This document shows, piece by piece, positions 34,597 to 42,875 of a DNA stretch of 64,000 nt. The stretch comes from an uncultured Nonlabens sp. GTDB lineage: Bacteria > Bacteroidota > Bacteroidia > Flavobacteriales > Flavobacteriaceae. The position numbers were made by a program, and so were the translations under genes. Where the stretch lies: the NCBI GenBank assembly GCA_947491755.1, contig CANLKV010000003.1, positions 186,001 to 250,000 of the forward strand, written 5' to 3'. Numbering within the stretch: position 1 is the first letter of the stretch; every line of letters begins with the position of its first letter. The notes beneath the pieces are model-generated. The model had not been told where the DNA came from. It saw nothing but the letters and a program-made list of their open reading frames with translations, and made no database searches.

Positions 34597-35043
34597 TTCT
34601 TAATGTTTCCCCAAATCAAAAAAAAAAAAAAAAAACGAAATAACCTAAATAATTTAAATGTTTATTAAAATATTAGTTATAAAATTGAAGATAATTTATC
34701 TATAAAACCTATAGGAATTAGCTGATACCAGCCATTTTAACTTCCTTAAAAAAAATCAGACAAAAAAGTCGACCTATCGATCAATCACCTATACTTAAGA
34801 TGTTATTATTCATGCAGTGCTATTTGAGTCTGCATTTAAAAATATAAAGAAGCTGTTTTAATTGTTGACTAATTGATTTGCGTATGCTCTTACTTATATC
34901 TCTGGCTGCCCGTTCAAATGAATCATCGCAAACACGGCATAATTGACCATATCCTGATAATTAGCCTCTAGCCCTTCACTTACAATCGTCTTACCAGCAT
35001 TGTCCTCTATTTGTTTGACACGCAGCAGTTTTTGCAGGATCAA
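34597..35043. repeat. Direct repeat, copy A (leader of the M23 gene plus DUF1599 3' end)
   Basis: This is the counterpart of 31833-32272. It contains the spacer upstream of the M23 gene (34597-34893, no gene seen) and the last 150 nt of the intact DUF1599 gene. Confidence 0.92.
34618..34635. repeat. 18-bp poly(A) tract in the leader of the M23 gene
   Basis: Eighteen consecutive A (T on the coding strand) lie about 22 nt upstream of the M23 start codon. The same position in the duplicated leader of the GH24 gene has only nine (31856-31864). The length difference fits slipped-strand variation. Confidence 0.9.
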
Positions 35044-35442
35044 ATCAGTGAGCGAGCTTATACGCATGTCACGCCAGGCCTCGCCATAATCGTGATTCTT
35101 ATCCATCATCAATTGCTTTGTGATAGCGACGTGCTTGTCGTACAAGTCTGTTGCTTGTGCAAGATCTAGATCTGGCTGCTCCACCACGCCTTTTTCCAGC
35201 TGGATCAATGCCATGATGGAGTAATTAATAATGCCTATAAACTCGCTTTCTTGCCCCTCGTCTACCTTTGACTCACTCAAGGTTTGTAGCCCACGTATAC
35301 GTTGTGCTTTTATAAATATCTGGTCGGTAAGGGAGGGTAATCTTAATATGCGCCAGGCACTGCCATAGTCTGCCATTTTTTTTACAAATAAATCCCGGCA
35401 GGTCGTTATAACATTGTCGTATTGTTGACTGGTGGCACTCAT
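34894..35442 (-). CDS. DUF1599 domain protein (two tandem domain copies)
   Basis: This 182-residue cytoplasmic protein is built of two similar halves: CRDLFVKKMADYGSAWRILR with SLTDQIFIKAQRIRGLQ, and HVAITKQLMMDKNHDYGEAW with SLTDLILQKLLRVKQIED. That is the DUF1599 repeat, a family related to all-alpha nucleotide pyrophosphatases by pattern. Its biochemical role is not established. The open frame reaches 35478, but MSATSQQYDNV at 35442 is the better start because the extension would overlap the divergent folP upstream region. Its 3' end is duplicated in the island. Confidence 0.85.
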   Translation of the reverse strand: MSATSQQYDNVITTCRDLFVKKMADYGSAWRILRLPSLTDQIFIKAQRIRGLQTLSESKVDEGQESEFIGIINYSIMALIQLEKGVVEQPDLDLAQATDLYDKHVAITKQLMMDKNHDYGEAWRDMRISSLTDLILQKLLRVKQIEDNAGKTIVSEGLEANYQDMVNYAVFAMIHLNGQPEI

Positions 35443-35496
35443 GAAAGCTGTATTTTTTAATGTAAATTGAGCCCACAAAATACAACAACCGCTGCT

Positions 35497-36327
35497 ATGT
35501 CAACAATAAATTGCGCAGGTAAATTAATTGATCTTGCCACGCCGCATGTGATGGGAATTATCAACACAACCCCTGATTCTTTTTATGATGGTGGCCGTCT
35601 CAAAACAGACAAGGCGCTACTCACACAGGTAGAAACTATGCTGCAGGATGGCGCCAGTTTTATAGACGTGGGTGGTTATAGCAGTAGACCAGATGGCTCT
35701 CATATTTCGGTAGAAGAGGAATGCCAGCGTGTATTACCAGCAATTGAATTGATCAAGAAGAATTTTCCTGATGCGGTTGTTAGTTGTGACAGCTTTCGCG
35801 AAAGCGTAATCACCAAAGCATTAAACCACGGTACAAGCCTAGTTAACGATATAAGCGCAGGGTTGCTGGATGATCAAATGCTAGCAACAGTAGCCGCACA
35901 TCAAGTGCCTTATATCATGATGCATATGCGCGGGACGCCGCAAACCATGAAAAGCCTGACAAACTACGATAATTTAATTGTCGAGATGAACACCTACTTT
36001 GCATCTCGCGTGCACGCCGCAAGGGACGCCGGTATTAATGACATTATTATCGATCCTGGTTTTGGGTTTGCCAAAACGGTGGATCAAAATTTTCACCTGC
36101 TTAAAAATTTAGGATTGCTACGATCCCTGGATCTACCTATACTTGCGGGTGTATCCAGAAAATCCATGATATACAAAACCTTACATATAACCGCTCAAGA
36201 CGCACTTAATGGTACTACCGCACTACACATGTGTTGCCTACAACAAGGTGCTTGTATTTTAAGAGTACATGACGTTAAAGAAGCAATGCAAACCATTGCC
36301 TTATTTAAAATGCTAGAAAAAAATTAG
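35497..36327 (+). CDS. folP: Dihydropteroate synthase
   Basis: This 276-residue TIM-barrel enzyme joins p-aminobenzoate to 6-hydroxymethyl-dihydropterin pyrophosphate in folate synthesis. Signature 1 is VMGIINTTPDSFYDGG and signature 2 is GASFIDVGGYSSRPDG. VSCDSFRESV, LVNDISAG, MMHMRGTPQTM, IIDPGFGFAKT and LAGVSRKSMI follow in the canonical order. A TTG at 35467 would add ten residues, but ATG 35497 fits the family. A palindrome copy encodes SFRESV at the conserved DSFR segment. It precedes cdaA by 17 nt. Confidence 0.96.
   Translation: MSTINCAGKLIDLATPHVMGIINTTPDSFYDGGRLKTDKALLTQVETMLQDGASFIDVGGYSSRPDGSHISVEEECQRVLPAIELIKKNFPDAVVSCDSFRESVITKALNHGTSLVNDISAGLLDDQMLATVAAHQVPYIMMHMRGTPQTMKSLTNYDNLIVEMNTYFASRVHAARDAGINDIIIDPGFGFAKTVDQNFHLLKNLGLLRSLDLPILAGVSRKSMIYKTLHITAQDALNGTTALHMCCLQQGACILRVHDVKEAMQTIALFKMLEKN
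35792..35806. repeat. Palindrome, copy 8 (15 of 16 bases)
   Basis: The exact core is inside folP, translated as SFRES in the third possible frame; the outer left base is A. Confidence 0.93.
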
Positions 36328-36344
36328 ACTTACTTTTACTCGAT

Positions 36345-37121
36345 ATGGAGTTACCAGAGTTTAGAATTATTGATCTTATTGACATTGTGCTGTTTGCGGC
36401 GCTCATTTTTTACTTATACCGGCTGGTAAAGGGAACTGCCGCAATCAATATTTTTATAGGGATTGTTATCATATATCTAATCTATGAAATCACTCTATTT
36501 CTTAAGATGGAAATGCTCTCTAGAGCCTTAGGTGCATTTACCGGTGCTGGTGTATTTGCCCTGATAGTGGTGTTTCAACAAGAATTGCGACGTTTTTTAC
36601 TTATGCTAGGGTCCACGCAGTTTACCTCAAAAAGGCGATTTCTCAGGCAACTGCGATTTTTTAAGGAAGATACTGACTCTAACAAGGCTGTTGTAGATGA
36701 GGTTATAAAGGCGTGCAAACGCATGAGTGCTACAAAAACTGGTGCATTAATCGCTATAAAGCGCGACGGTTCTCTTGACTTTCTTAAAAATAGTGGTGAT
36801 GTCATGGATATTACGGTAAATGCTCCTATCATTCAAAGCATTTTTTATAAAAACAGCACCCTACATGACGGCGCGATCATTATCGAGGGTAATAAGATTA
36901 CAGCCACACGTGTTATTTTGCCGGTCTCTGACAATCGAAAAATTCCGCAACGTTTTGGTTTGCGCCACAGGGCCGCACTGGGATTGACAGAACGCAGTAA
37001 TGCCCTAGCGATTATTGTAAGTGAAGAAACTGGGCAGGTATCCCTAGTAATCGATGGCGCTTTTGAAAGCTATGATAATCTGGAAGAGCTATCGACTAAA
37101 GTTAAAAATCATCTGGACTAA
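36345..37121 (+). CDS. cdaA: Diadenylate cyclase CdaA
   Basis: This 258-residue membrane enzyme makes the second messenger c-di-AMP from two ATP. Three N-terminal transmembrane helices (residues about 10-80) are followed by a DAC domain with STLHDGAIIIEGN (DGA motif) and GLRHRAALGLTERS (RHR motif). It lies between folP and a DUF3667 gene with 17-nt and 1-nt spacing, so the three are cotranscribed. c-di-AMP controls osmotic and wall homeostasis in other bacteria; its targets here are not in the window. Confidence 0.95.
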   Translation: MELPEFRIIDLIDIVLFAALIFYLYRLVKGTAAINIFIGIVIIYLIYEITLFLKMEMLSRALGAFTGAGVFALIVVFQQELRRFLLMLGSTQFTSKRRFLRQLRFFKEDTDSNKAVVDEVIKACKRMSATKTGALIAIKRDGSLDFLKNSGDVMDITVNAPIIQSIFYKNSTLHDGAIIIEGNKITATRVILPVSDNRKIPQRFGLRHRAALGLTERSNALAIIVSEETGQVSLVIDGAFESYDNLEELSTKVKNHLD

Positions 37122-37921
37122 TGGAGCGCCATTGTAAAAATTGCAACCAGATGCTTTATGCAGGGCACTTACATTGCAGTTCTTGTGGTGCCAAATGGTT
37201 GGAAAAACGAATCACCATGCGCCAGGTGACATCAGATTTTGGTGATATGTATCTAGGGCTGGATACAAAATTTGCACGCACTTTTATCCATTTGTTTACC
37301 AGACCCAGCGATGTTATCAACGGTTATATCAATGGCCGACGTATGTTTTATGTGGATGCCATACGCTATATGTTGCTCGCACTTTTAGTTTCTGGAATTT
37401 ACACGTTCCTATTGCGACAAACTGGCTTTTTTGAAGATTACATGATGGAAGTCAACCGATGGACTCCCGCAGCTAGCGACACCCAGTCGCAGCAGGAGAT
37501 ATCTGATTTACAATACAAGATCACTAATTATTTTTTTGACTTTCAAAGTTTTTTTTACTTCCTAATAATTCCATTTTTAGCACTAGCGGCACGTATTACC
37601 TTCTGGGGTACAAACTACTATAATTTTACAGAGCATGTCGTGTTCTACCTATACACTTTTGCTCATATCACCATAGCCTCGACCCCTATTACCATCTTAA
37701 CGATGATGGTATCTACAGATTTGTACAGCATCTGGAGTGTATCCATGTTACCCGTCATGTTTCTATATAATGCGTATTGCTATAAAGTTTGTTTTAAGTT
37801 GAGTCTAGGTAGGATTGTTTTAAAATCGGCCATAGCCGCGTTTGTACTTATCGCAACTGCCATTACCATTGTGATCATGGGCATCCTGATAAGTATTGCT
37901 GTTGCAGCAATGACTTCTTAG
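37121..37921 (+). CDS. DUF3667 family membrane protein
   Basis: This 266-residue protein has an N-terminal zinc-ribbon-like pair of Cys motifs (CKNCNQMLYAGHLHCSSCGAKW), then FTRPSDVINGYINGRRMFYVDAIRYMLLAL, the diagnostic core of DUF3667. Four or five transmembrane helices follow up to residue 265. The function is unknown. Its start codon overlaps the cdaA stop by 1 nt, and its stop overlaps the convergent ABC gene by 4 nt. Confidence 0.88.
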   Translation: MERHCKNCNQMLYAGHLHCSSCGAKWLEKRITMRQVTSDFGDMYLGLDTKFARTFIHLFTRPSDVINGYINGRRMFYVDAIRYMLLALLVSGIYTFLLRQTGFFEDYMMEVNRWTPAASDTQSQQEISDLQYKITNYFFDFQSFFYFLIIPFLALAARITFWGTNYYNFTEHVVFYLYTFAHITIASTPITILTMMVSTDLYSIWSVSMLPVMFLYNAYCYKVCFKLSLGRIVLKSAIAAFVLIATAITIVIMGILISIAVAAMTS

Positions 37922-39690
37922 GCAACTTCCTGCTGTAAAAACTGCACCTCATATAGGTTTTTATAATACCCATCCTGTTGCTGTAACAACTCATTGTGCG
38001 TCCCTATTTCTACAATACGACCCGCATCCATAACAATAATTTTATCAGCTTTTTTAATAGTGGCCAGGCGATGAGCAATAACGATAGAGGTACGGTCTTT
38101 TGTAATTATGTCTGTCGCTTCTTGAATTAATTGCTCACTATAGGCATCGACACTACTAGTAGCCTCATCCAGTACAAGAATACTAGGATTTGATACATAG
38201 GCCCTTAAAAAAGCTATAAGTTGACGCTGTCCAGAGCTAAGCATCACGCCGCGCTCCTTTACATTATATTGATAACCTCCAGGCAATGAGTTGATAAATT
38301 CATGTACTCCTATTTTTTTTGCTGCAGCAATCACATCCTCCTCGGTAATGGTTTCATCTTTCAAGGTGATGTTATTTAAAATCGTATCTGCAAAAAGGAA
38401 AACGTCCTGCAATACAACAGCAATCTGTGATCTTAAAGATTCTAGGTTGTACGCTTTCGCGGAAGCGGAATCCACCAGAATCTCTCCTGCATTGATCTCA
38501 TAAAAACGGGAGAGCAAATTAATGATAGTAGATTTTCCAGCACCTGTAGCTCCCACAATTGCAACCGTTTGACCGGCATCTACCTTAAAACTGAGGTTTT
38601 TCAAAACCAGTTCATTCTCTACATAACCGAAGTCAACATTTTTGAACTCGATATCGCCTTTAAGTTGTGAGGCAATCCTTGTACCGCTATCCTCGATTTG
38701 AGAATCTGTATCTAATATTTTAAACACTCTATTTGCTGCAACCATACCCATTTGTAGAGTATTGAACTTATCAGCGATCTGGCGCAGTGGTCGGAATAAT
38801 TTTTGTGATAAATCAATAAACATAACAATGGTACCTATTTCTACCATTTTAAAATCGGCACCTATATTCATTATCACACCTATATAAACAATAAGCCCTA
38901 TGGTGATGCTCGATGCCATCTCTGCAATAGGGAAGAAAATACTATTGTACCACACCGTTTTAACCCAGGCAGTACGGTGTTTACTATTTATTTCCTTGAA
39001 TTGCTCGTATTCAACTTTTTCTCTGTTGAAAATCTGCACGATTTTCATTCCCGTCACGCGCTCCTGTACAAAACTGTTTAAATTACTTACTTGATTGCGC
39101 ACATCTTCAAAAGCTACTTTCATTGCTTTCTGGAACAATCGTGTCGCATATAAAATAAAGGGCATCACAATAAGCGCCACAAGGGTAAGTTGCCAGCTGG
39201 TGTAGGTCATAAATCCTAGAACCACGATCATCTTAAGTAAATCTGATATAATGACAAATAAACCTTCAGAAAAAATACTGGCAATGGTTTCAATATCACT
39301 TACGGCTCTTGTGACTAATTTACCTACCGCGCTGGTATCAAAGTACTTCATCTTAAAGCCCATCATGTGCTTAAAAAGTTTGATGCGCAAATCGCGAATA
39401 ACTTGTTGTCCTAGCCAGTTTGCATAATATATAAAACTCAATTGCAACAGCACGTCTGCCATCAATACGCCTATCATCAAATAGATGACGCTATCAAATC
39501 CCTCAAACTGCTGCACGATGATGTGATCGTCTATAGCTACCTTGATCAAATAAGGCATCCCTAGAGCCACGACAGCTATAAGTATGGCGCTAATGGCTAC
39601 AAAATAATAGGTGCCGCGATAGGGTCGCGTGTATGACAGGAGCCGCTTAAAAAGCGACATGTTAAATGCATTACCCGTGGTTGATGCCAT
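37918..39690 (-). CDS. ABC exporter, MsbA-like
   Basis: This 590-residue half-transporter has an N-terminal six-helix exporter domain (residues about 20-310) and an ATPase with Walker A GATGAGKSTIINLL, LQDVFLFADTI, signature LSSGQRQLIAFLRAYV, Walker B ILVLDEATSSVDAYSE and switch IVIAHRL. The catalytic Glu is present, unlike in the exporter at 21 kb. Membership in the lipid/multidrug group is by similarity; the substrate is unknown. Its start overlaps the upstream small membrane gene by 20 nt. An imperfect palindrome copy (38452-38467) is read as SASAKA. Confidence 0.9.
   Translation of the reverse strand: MASTTGNAFNMSLFKRLLSYTRPYRGTYYFVAISAILIAVVALGMPYLIKVAIDDHIIVQQFEGFDSVIYLMIGVLMADVLLQLSFIYYANWLGQQVIRDLRIKLFKHMMGFKMKYFDTSAVGKLVTRAVSDIETIASIFSEGLFVIISDLLKMIVVLGFMTYTSWQLTLVALIVMPFILYATRLFQKAMKVAFEDVRNQVSNLNSFVQERVTGMKIVQIFNREKVEYEQFKEINSKHRTAWVKTVWYNSIFFPIAEMASSITIGLIVYIGVIMNIGADFKMVEIGTIVMFIDLSQKLFRPLRQIADKFNTLQMGMVAANRVFKILDTDSQIEDSGTRIASQLKGDIEFKNVDFGYVENELVLKNLSFKVDAGQTVAIVGATGAGKSTIINLLSRFYEINAGEILVDSASAKAYNLESLRSQIAVVLQDVFLFADTILNNITLKDETITEEDVIAAAKKIGVHEFINSLPGGYQYNVKERGVMLSSGQRQLIAFLRAYVSNPSILVLDEATSSVDAYSEQLIQEATDIITKDRTSIVIAHRLATIKKADKIIVMDAGRIVEIGTHNELLQQQDGYYKNLYEVQFLQQEVA
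38452..38467. repeat. Palindrome, copy 9 (one mismatch)
   Basis: CGCTTTCGCGGAAGCG differs at one base from the repeat and lies within the ATPase part of the ABC exporter gene. Confidence 0.8.
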
Positions 39691-40177
39691 ATTTGTTTTT
39701 TATGTATGCGATACAGGATCGCAATTTTTCTTCTTGTTTCACTCCTAAAACGGTTTGCCTACCATTATGTTTGATCTGCAAACCATACACATCGTGCCAT
39801 CCATAGAAGACGCCGTCGCGTGTATACTTCCCCATAAAAAATTTACGGGCCTTTGTAACAGGGACCACCTGGAAGCTTTGCAAATCTTTCCAGCACCATT
39901 TATAAGTAATGAACGGATGTACCTTGTACTCACAATAATCGCTAGTAATGTGAATAGTTAGCTCAAAAAGTAACAGCAGCAAGATAATCAAAGTACACAG
40001 GACGATAGGTATAAATTGTCCTAATGTCATGGCCGCAGGATCTTCCCAATTGCGATATACTATCAATATTACAAGCCATGTAAAAAAACCAATTATCAGT
40101 CCTCGTACCCACAGGCGTAAAGGCCGTTGGGTTTCTTGAAAGAGCGGTTCGTGATTTTGATGCTTTGATGGTTTCAT
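39671..40177 (-). CDS. Two-helix membrane protein with PH-like domain, paralogue 1
   Basis: This 168-residue protein starts with a polar FQETQRPLRLW stretch, then two transmembrane helices (about 27-45 and 55-75). A soluble C-terminal part contains CEYKVHPFITYKWCWKDLQSFQVVP and VYGLQIKHNGRQTVLGVKQEEKL, as in bacterial PH-like domains. It resembles its neighbour at 40174-40647 along the whole length (LFQETQR, CMRFHPFVKREWHWENL). The pair probably arose by tandem duplication. The function is unknown; overlaps on both sides couple it to the ABC exporter and truA. Confidence 0.7.
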   Translation of the reverse strand: MKPSKHQNHEPLFQETQRPLRLWVRGLIIGFFTWLVILIVYRNWEDPAAMTLGQFIPIVLCTLIILLLLLFELTIHITSDYCEYKVHPFITYKWCWKDLQSFQVVPVTKARKFFMGKYTRDGVFYGWHDVYGLQIKHNGRQTVLGVKQEEKLRSCIAYIKNKYGINHG

Positions 40178-40647
40178 TTCATTAAATGATGGCAGGCCTG
40201 TTCGAGTTCTTCCGGTTTCTGGGTACCGATGATGTATTCTTTATCTGCTGTTTTAAAGTGTAATCCCTTTGTTCCTTTTATATTATAAACAGTACCATAA
40301 CCGGTCCATAGTCTGATGCCATAACCACCTATAAAACCATAATCTATCACGCGAGCTTGCCGCAAATTTTCCCAATGCCATTCTCGTTTGACAAATGGGT
40401 GAAATCGCATACAAATTGATTTTTCAGTTATTGTTGTTTCTAGCCGCATAAAAAATATGGACCCTGTTAAAGCTATAAAAAACAGTACGATCGCAACAAC
40501 TATTATCTGATTAGCGAGCCCATCCACATCATTAATAACTGGTAATATACTTGCAAGCACAATCACTGTAGTTGCTATTACGATAACAAACAACCAGCGC
40601 TGTGTGAATCGTTGTGTCTCTTGAAAAAGAATATCAGTCATGGACAA
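40174..40647 (-). CDS. Two-helix membrane protein with PH-like domain, paralogue 2
   Basis: This 157-residue protein has ILFQETQRFTQRWLFV, two transmembrane helices (about 18-36 and 47-66) and a C-terminal part with MRFHPFVKREWHWENLRQAR and GTKGLHFKTADKEYIIGTQKPEEL, similar to the downstream paralogue. The stop codon overlaps the next start as ATGA, and its own start overlaps truA by 14 nt. I recognise only the PH-like pattern and infer a membrane-bound sensing or scaffolding role with low confidence. Confidence 0.68.
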   Translation of the reverse strand: MSMTDILFQETQRFTQRWLFVIVIATTVIVLASILPVINDVDGLANQIIVVAIVLFFIALTGSIFFMRLETTITEKSICMRFHPFVKREWHWENLRQARVIDYGFIGGYGIRLWTGYGTVYNIKGTKGLHFKTADKEYIIGTQKPEELEQACHHLMK

Positions 40648-41395
40648 ATAGTTCTTTAGGATAACTTACTTGTGTTAAATATAGGCCTCTAGCTGGTGCG
40701 CTAGAGCCCGCCTCGTTGCGATCTTTAGAATCCAGTATTCTTTCCATATCATCTATCTGTATTTTACCATAACCTACATCCAGCAGTGTTCCAACGATGG
40801 CTCGCACCATGTTTCTCAAAAATCTATTAGCACTTATATGAAATATGAGGTCAAAATCGTTGCGTTCAAATCTGGCCTGAGTCAAGTGGCACAGGTAGGT
40901 TTTTACATCAGTATTTGATCTTGAGAAACATTGAAAATCCTTGTGACCTATAAGTAGCTGTGCCGCTTGTTGCATTAAGTCTACGTCTGGCTCACGATAA
41001 AGCACGTAGGCATACTTATTCTTAAAAGGGTCTGATCTTAAATGAAATCGATACTCATATGACCTACTGGTGGCATGAAATCTCGCATGTGCCTTAGGGT
41101 TTACCTTATGCACAGCAAAAACACTAATGTCAAGAGGAAGCCATCGATTTAATCGAAAGGTCAGGTGCTCCAGATCGATGGGCTCTTCATGATCAAAATG
41201 AGCAAACATTTGCGTGGCGTGCACACCAGCATCGGTACGACCTGCGCCCATCACATGAATCTCACTACGCAACATTTTTTGTAGCCCATCCTCTAGAACT
41301 TCTTGTACAGTGATAGATTGGGGCTGCTTTTGCCAGCCGTGATAAGCGGTACCATCGTATGAAAACTCGATAAAATAACGTTGCTTTTCTTGCAT
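40634..41395 (-). CDS. truA: tRNA pseudouridine synthase A
   Basis: This 253-residue enzyme makes pseudouridine at tRNA positions 38-40. It has YFIEFSYDGTAYHGWQKQP, the catalytic GAGRTDAGVHATQMFAHFD and FLRNMVRAIVGTLLDVGYGK near the C-terminus. The open frame reaches 41419. A TAnnTTTG box (TACCTTTG, 41401-41408) lies inside that extension, 5 nt before the ATG at 41395, so I use that start. Downstream genes overlap in series. Confidence 0.95.
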   Translation of the reverse strand: MQEKQRYFIEFSYDGTAYHGWQKQPQSITVQEVLEDGLQKMLRSEIHVMGAGRTDAGVHATQMFAHFDHEEPIDLEHLTFRLNRWLPLDISVFAVHKVNPKAHARFHATSRSYEYRFHLRSDPFKNKYAYVLYREPDVDLMQQAAQLLIGHKDFQCFSRSNTDVKTYLCHLTQARFERNDFDLIFHISANRFLRNMVRAIVGTLLDVGYGKIQIDDMERILDSKDRNEAGSSAPARGLYLTQVSYPKELFVHD

Positions 41396-41400
41396 ATCCA

Positions 41401-41408
41401 CAAAGGTA
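41401..41408 (-). promoter_or_regulatory. -7 promoter element TACCTTTG for the truA operon
   Basis: TACCTTTG on the minus strand fits TAnnTTTG and ends 5 nt before the chosen truA ATG, again implying a leaderless or near-leaderless mRNA. Confidence 0.45.
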
Positions 41409-41841
41409 CGTGCTGTCATGATAATTTTATCTTTCTAATTCATCGTAAAATTAAAATGAGCAGCAGCTTCTAAATAAGCAGCAAATAAAGGTGATAAACA
41501 TTACCACCAGCCCGTTAATCGCATGCTGTCTAGAAAGTATAACACACATATTGTACACCGCTGTCGATTATTCCGTTATTCTTCACCTAGGACATCAATG
41601 GGTGTCTTTTAATTACTCCATTGCGGTTAAAATAAGCCCATAGATGAAGCGATGGATCTTGAAACTAAAAAAGCCAACCACTAGTGCTTAACAAGCATAA
41701 ACATTGACAACAGCTAGATCCAGCGGTCAGGCAGATCGTGCGTTGAGTATCCTACAAAATGTATCTTCTTTTTCTCACCTCTTATCTCTAGGTCCTTATG
41801 TTTTTTCTGCTAAAACAAAGGGGAATGTAGATGAGTCCGCT
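41409..41841. other. Intergenic region without recognisable gene
   Basis: About 430 bp between the divergent truA and phosphoesterase genes. I see no open frame above about 60 codons, no tRNA and no strong hairpin. It is the longest plain spacer in the window and could hold an unrecognised RNA. Confidence 0.6.
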
Positions 41842-41849
41842 TAATTTTG
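41842..41849 (+). promoter_or_regulatory. -7 promoter element TAATTTTG for the phosphoesterase gene
   Basis: TAATTTTG ends 4 nt before the ATG at 41854, so the mRNA is probably leaderless. Confidence 0.45.
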
Positions 41850-41853
41850 AGAT

Positions 41854-42342
41854 ATGAAAATCTTGCTACTATCAGATACCCACAGCCATTTTGATTCTTT
41901 TATAGAAAAATACGTTCATCAAGCTGACGAGGTATGGCACGCAGGAGATATAGGTGATTTGAAAGTTACAGATCGTATAGCAGCCTTAAAACCATTGCGA
42001 GCCGTTTATGGGAATATTGATAATGATCAAGCCAGGTTACAATTCCCATTAAATCTTCGATTTACCTGCGAGGGCATGGATGTATGGATGACCCATATAG
42101 GCGGTTATCCAGGCCGTTACAACCAGCGCATACGAGTGGAAATTTATGAACGCCCGCCAGATATCTTCATTTGTGGTCACAGCCACATATTAAAGGTTAT
42201 GAATGATAAAAGGATCAACTGTTTGCACATGAATCCTGGCGCCGTGGGCATGCATGGTTTTCATAAAAAACGCACCATGCTACGGTTTGAGATCAACCAT
42301 GGAAAAATTTCTAATCTAGAGGTTATCGAGAAAGATCGATAA
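41854..42342 (+). CDS. YfcE/MJ0936-type metallophosphoesterase
   Basis: This 162-residue cytoplasmic phosphodiesterase has the calcineurin-like motif series MKILLLSDTHSHFD (D-x-H), WHAGDIGD (GD), VYGNIDND (GN-D variant of GNHD), THIGG and ICGHSHI (GHSH), ending with LHMNPGAVG. The family hydrolyses phosphodiesters in vitro; its natural substrate is not known. It is monocistronic. Confidence 0.92.
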   Translation: MKILLLSDTHSHFDSFIEKYVHQADEVWHAGDIGDLKVTDRIAALKPLRAVYGNIDNDQARLQFPLNLRFTCEGMDVWMTHIGGYPGRYNQRIRVEIYERPPDIFICGHSHILKVMNDKRINCLHMNPGAVGMHGFHKKRTMLRFEINHGKISNLEVIEKDR

Positions 42343-42365
42343 TGCAATGGGGCTTGCGGTGAGGG

Positions 42366-42381
42366 CGCTTTCGCGAAAGCG
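42366..42381. repeat. 16-bp palindrome, copy 10
   Basis: Perfect 16-mer 24 nt after the phosphoesterase stop codon and just before its terminator. Confidence 0.95.
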
Positions 42382-42404
42382 AACTAACAAACACCCTTTA
42401 AACA

Positions 42405-42436
42405 AAAAACCCGCAGGGTGGCGCCCTGCAGGTTTT
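42405..42436. terminator. Intrinsic terminator, probably bidirectional
   Basis: The GC-rich stem AAAACC-C-GCAGGG / CCCTGC-A-GGTTTT with one mismatch has an A-run on the left and a short T-run on the right, between convergent genes. Confidence 0.8.
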
Positions 42437-42464
42437 CACACTAATAGTACTAAGATTCTTGTGT

Positions 42465-42875
42465 TTATCGTAGTCGATCCACAGATTTTACGAGTTGTTC
42501 ATCCTTTCTTATTGCCCTGTTAGCCAGGACTAGTAAAACGATAGATAGGATAGGTATGAACATCCCAATGCCTTTCTCTGCAACCGCCGTCGCTCCAGAC
42601 ATAGTTAGGGCTCGAGTAACGAAAACTCCTAGTAGAATAAGGTTCAATATGATATTTAAACGGTTCACTACCGTTTGCAATTTTCTATTCTTATAAATAA
42701 ATATAGCTGCTATTGATAAAATAGCGCTCGCCACAAATGCACCGAAATATGAATTTTCATCCATTGCAACAACTTCATTGCCCTCTCCATCAATCCATAG
42801 ACTAACTACAAAAATCAACCCACCACTACAAGCAGCAGCAAGGATCAACCATATAGTCTGTATTCTTTGAATCAT
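42465..42875 (-). CDS. DUF4293 family membrane protein
   Basis: This 136-residue protein begins MIQRIQTIWLILAAACSGGLIF, the conserved start of DUF4293, and has four predicted transmembrane helices. The C-terminus is charged (RKDEQLVKSVDRLR). In flavobacteria it is typically found divergent from rho, as here. An open frame extends to 42908, but the conserved N-terminus begins at 42875. The function is unknown. Confidence 0.85.
   Translation of the reverse strand: MIQRIQTIWLILAAACSGGLIFVVSLWIDGEGNEVVAMDENSYFGAFVASAILSIAAIFIYKNRKLQTVVNRLNIILNLILLGVFVTRALTMSGATAVAEKGIGMFIPILSIVLLVLANRAIRKDEQLVKSVDRLR

Noticed and set aside
27315..34893. An integrative element with integrase or transposase
   Set aside because: No integrase, transposase, tRNA attachment site or terminal inverted repeat is visible; the duplications look like homologous or microhomology recombination.
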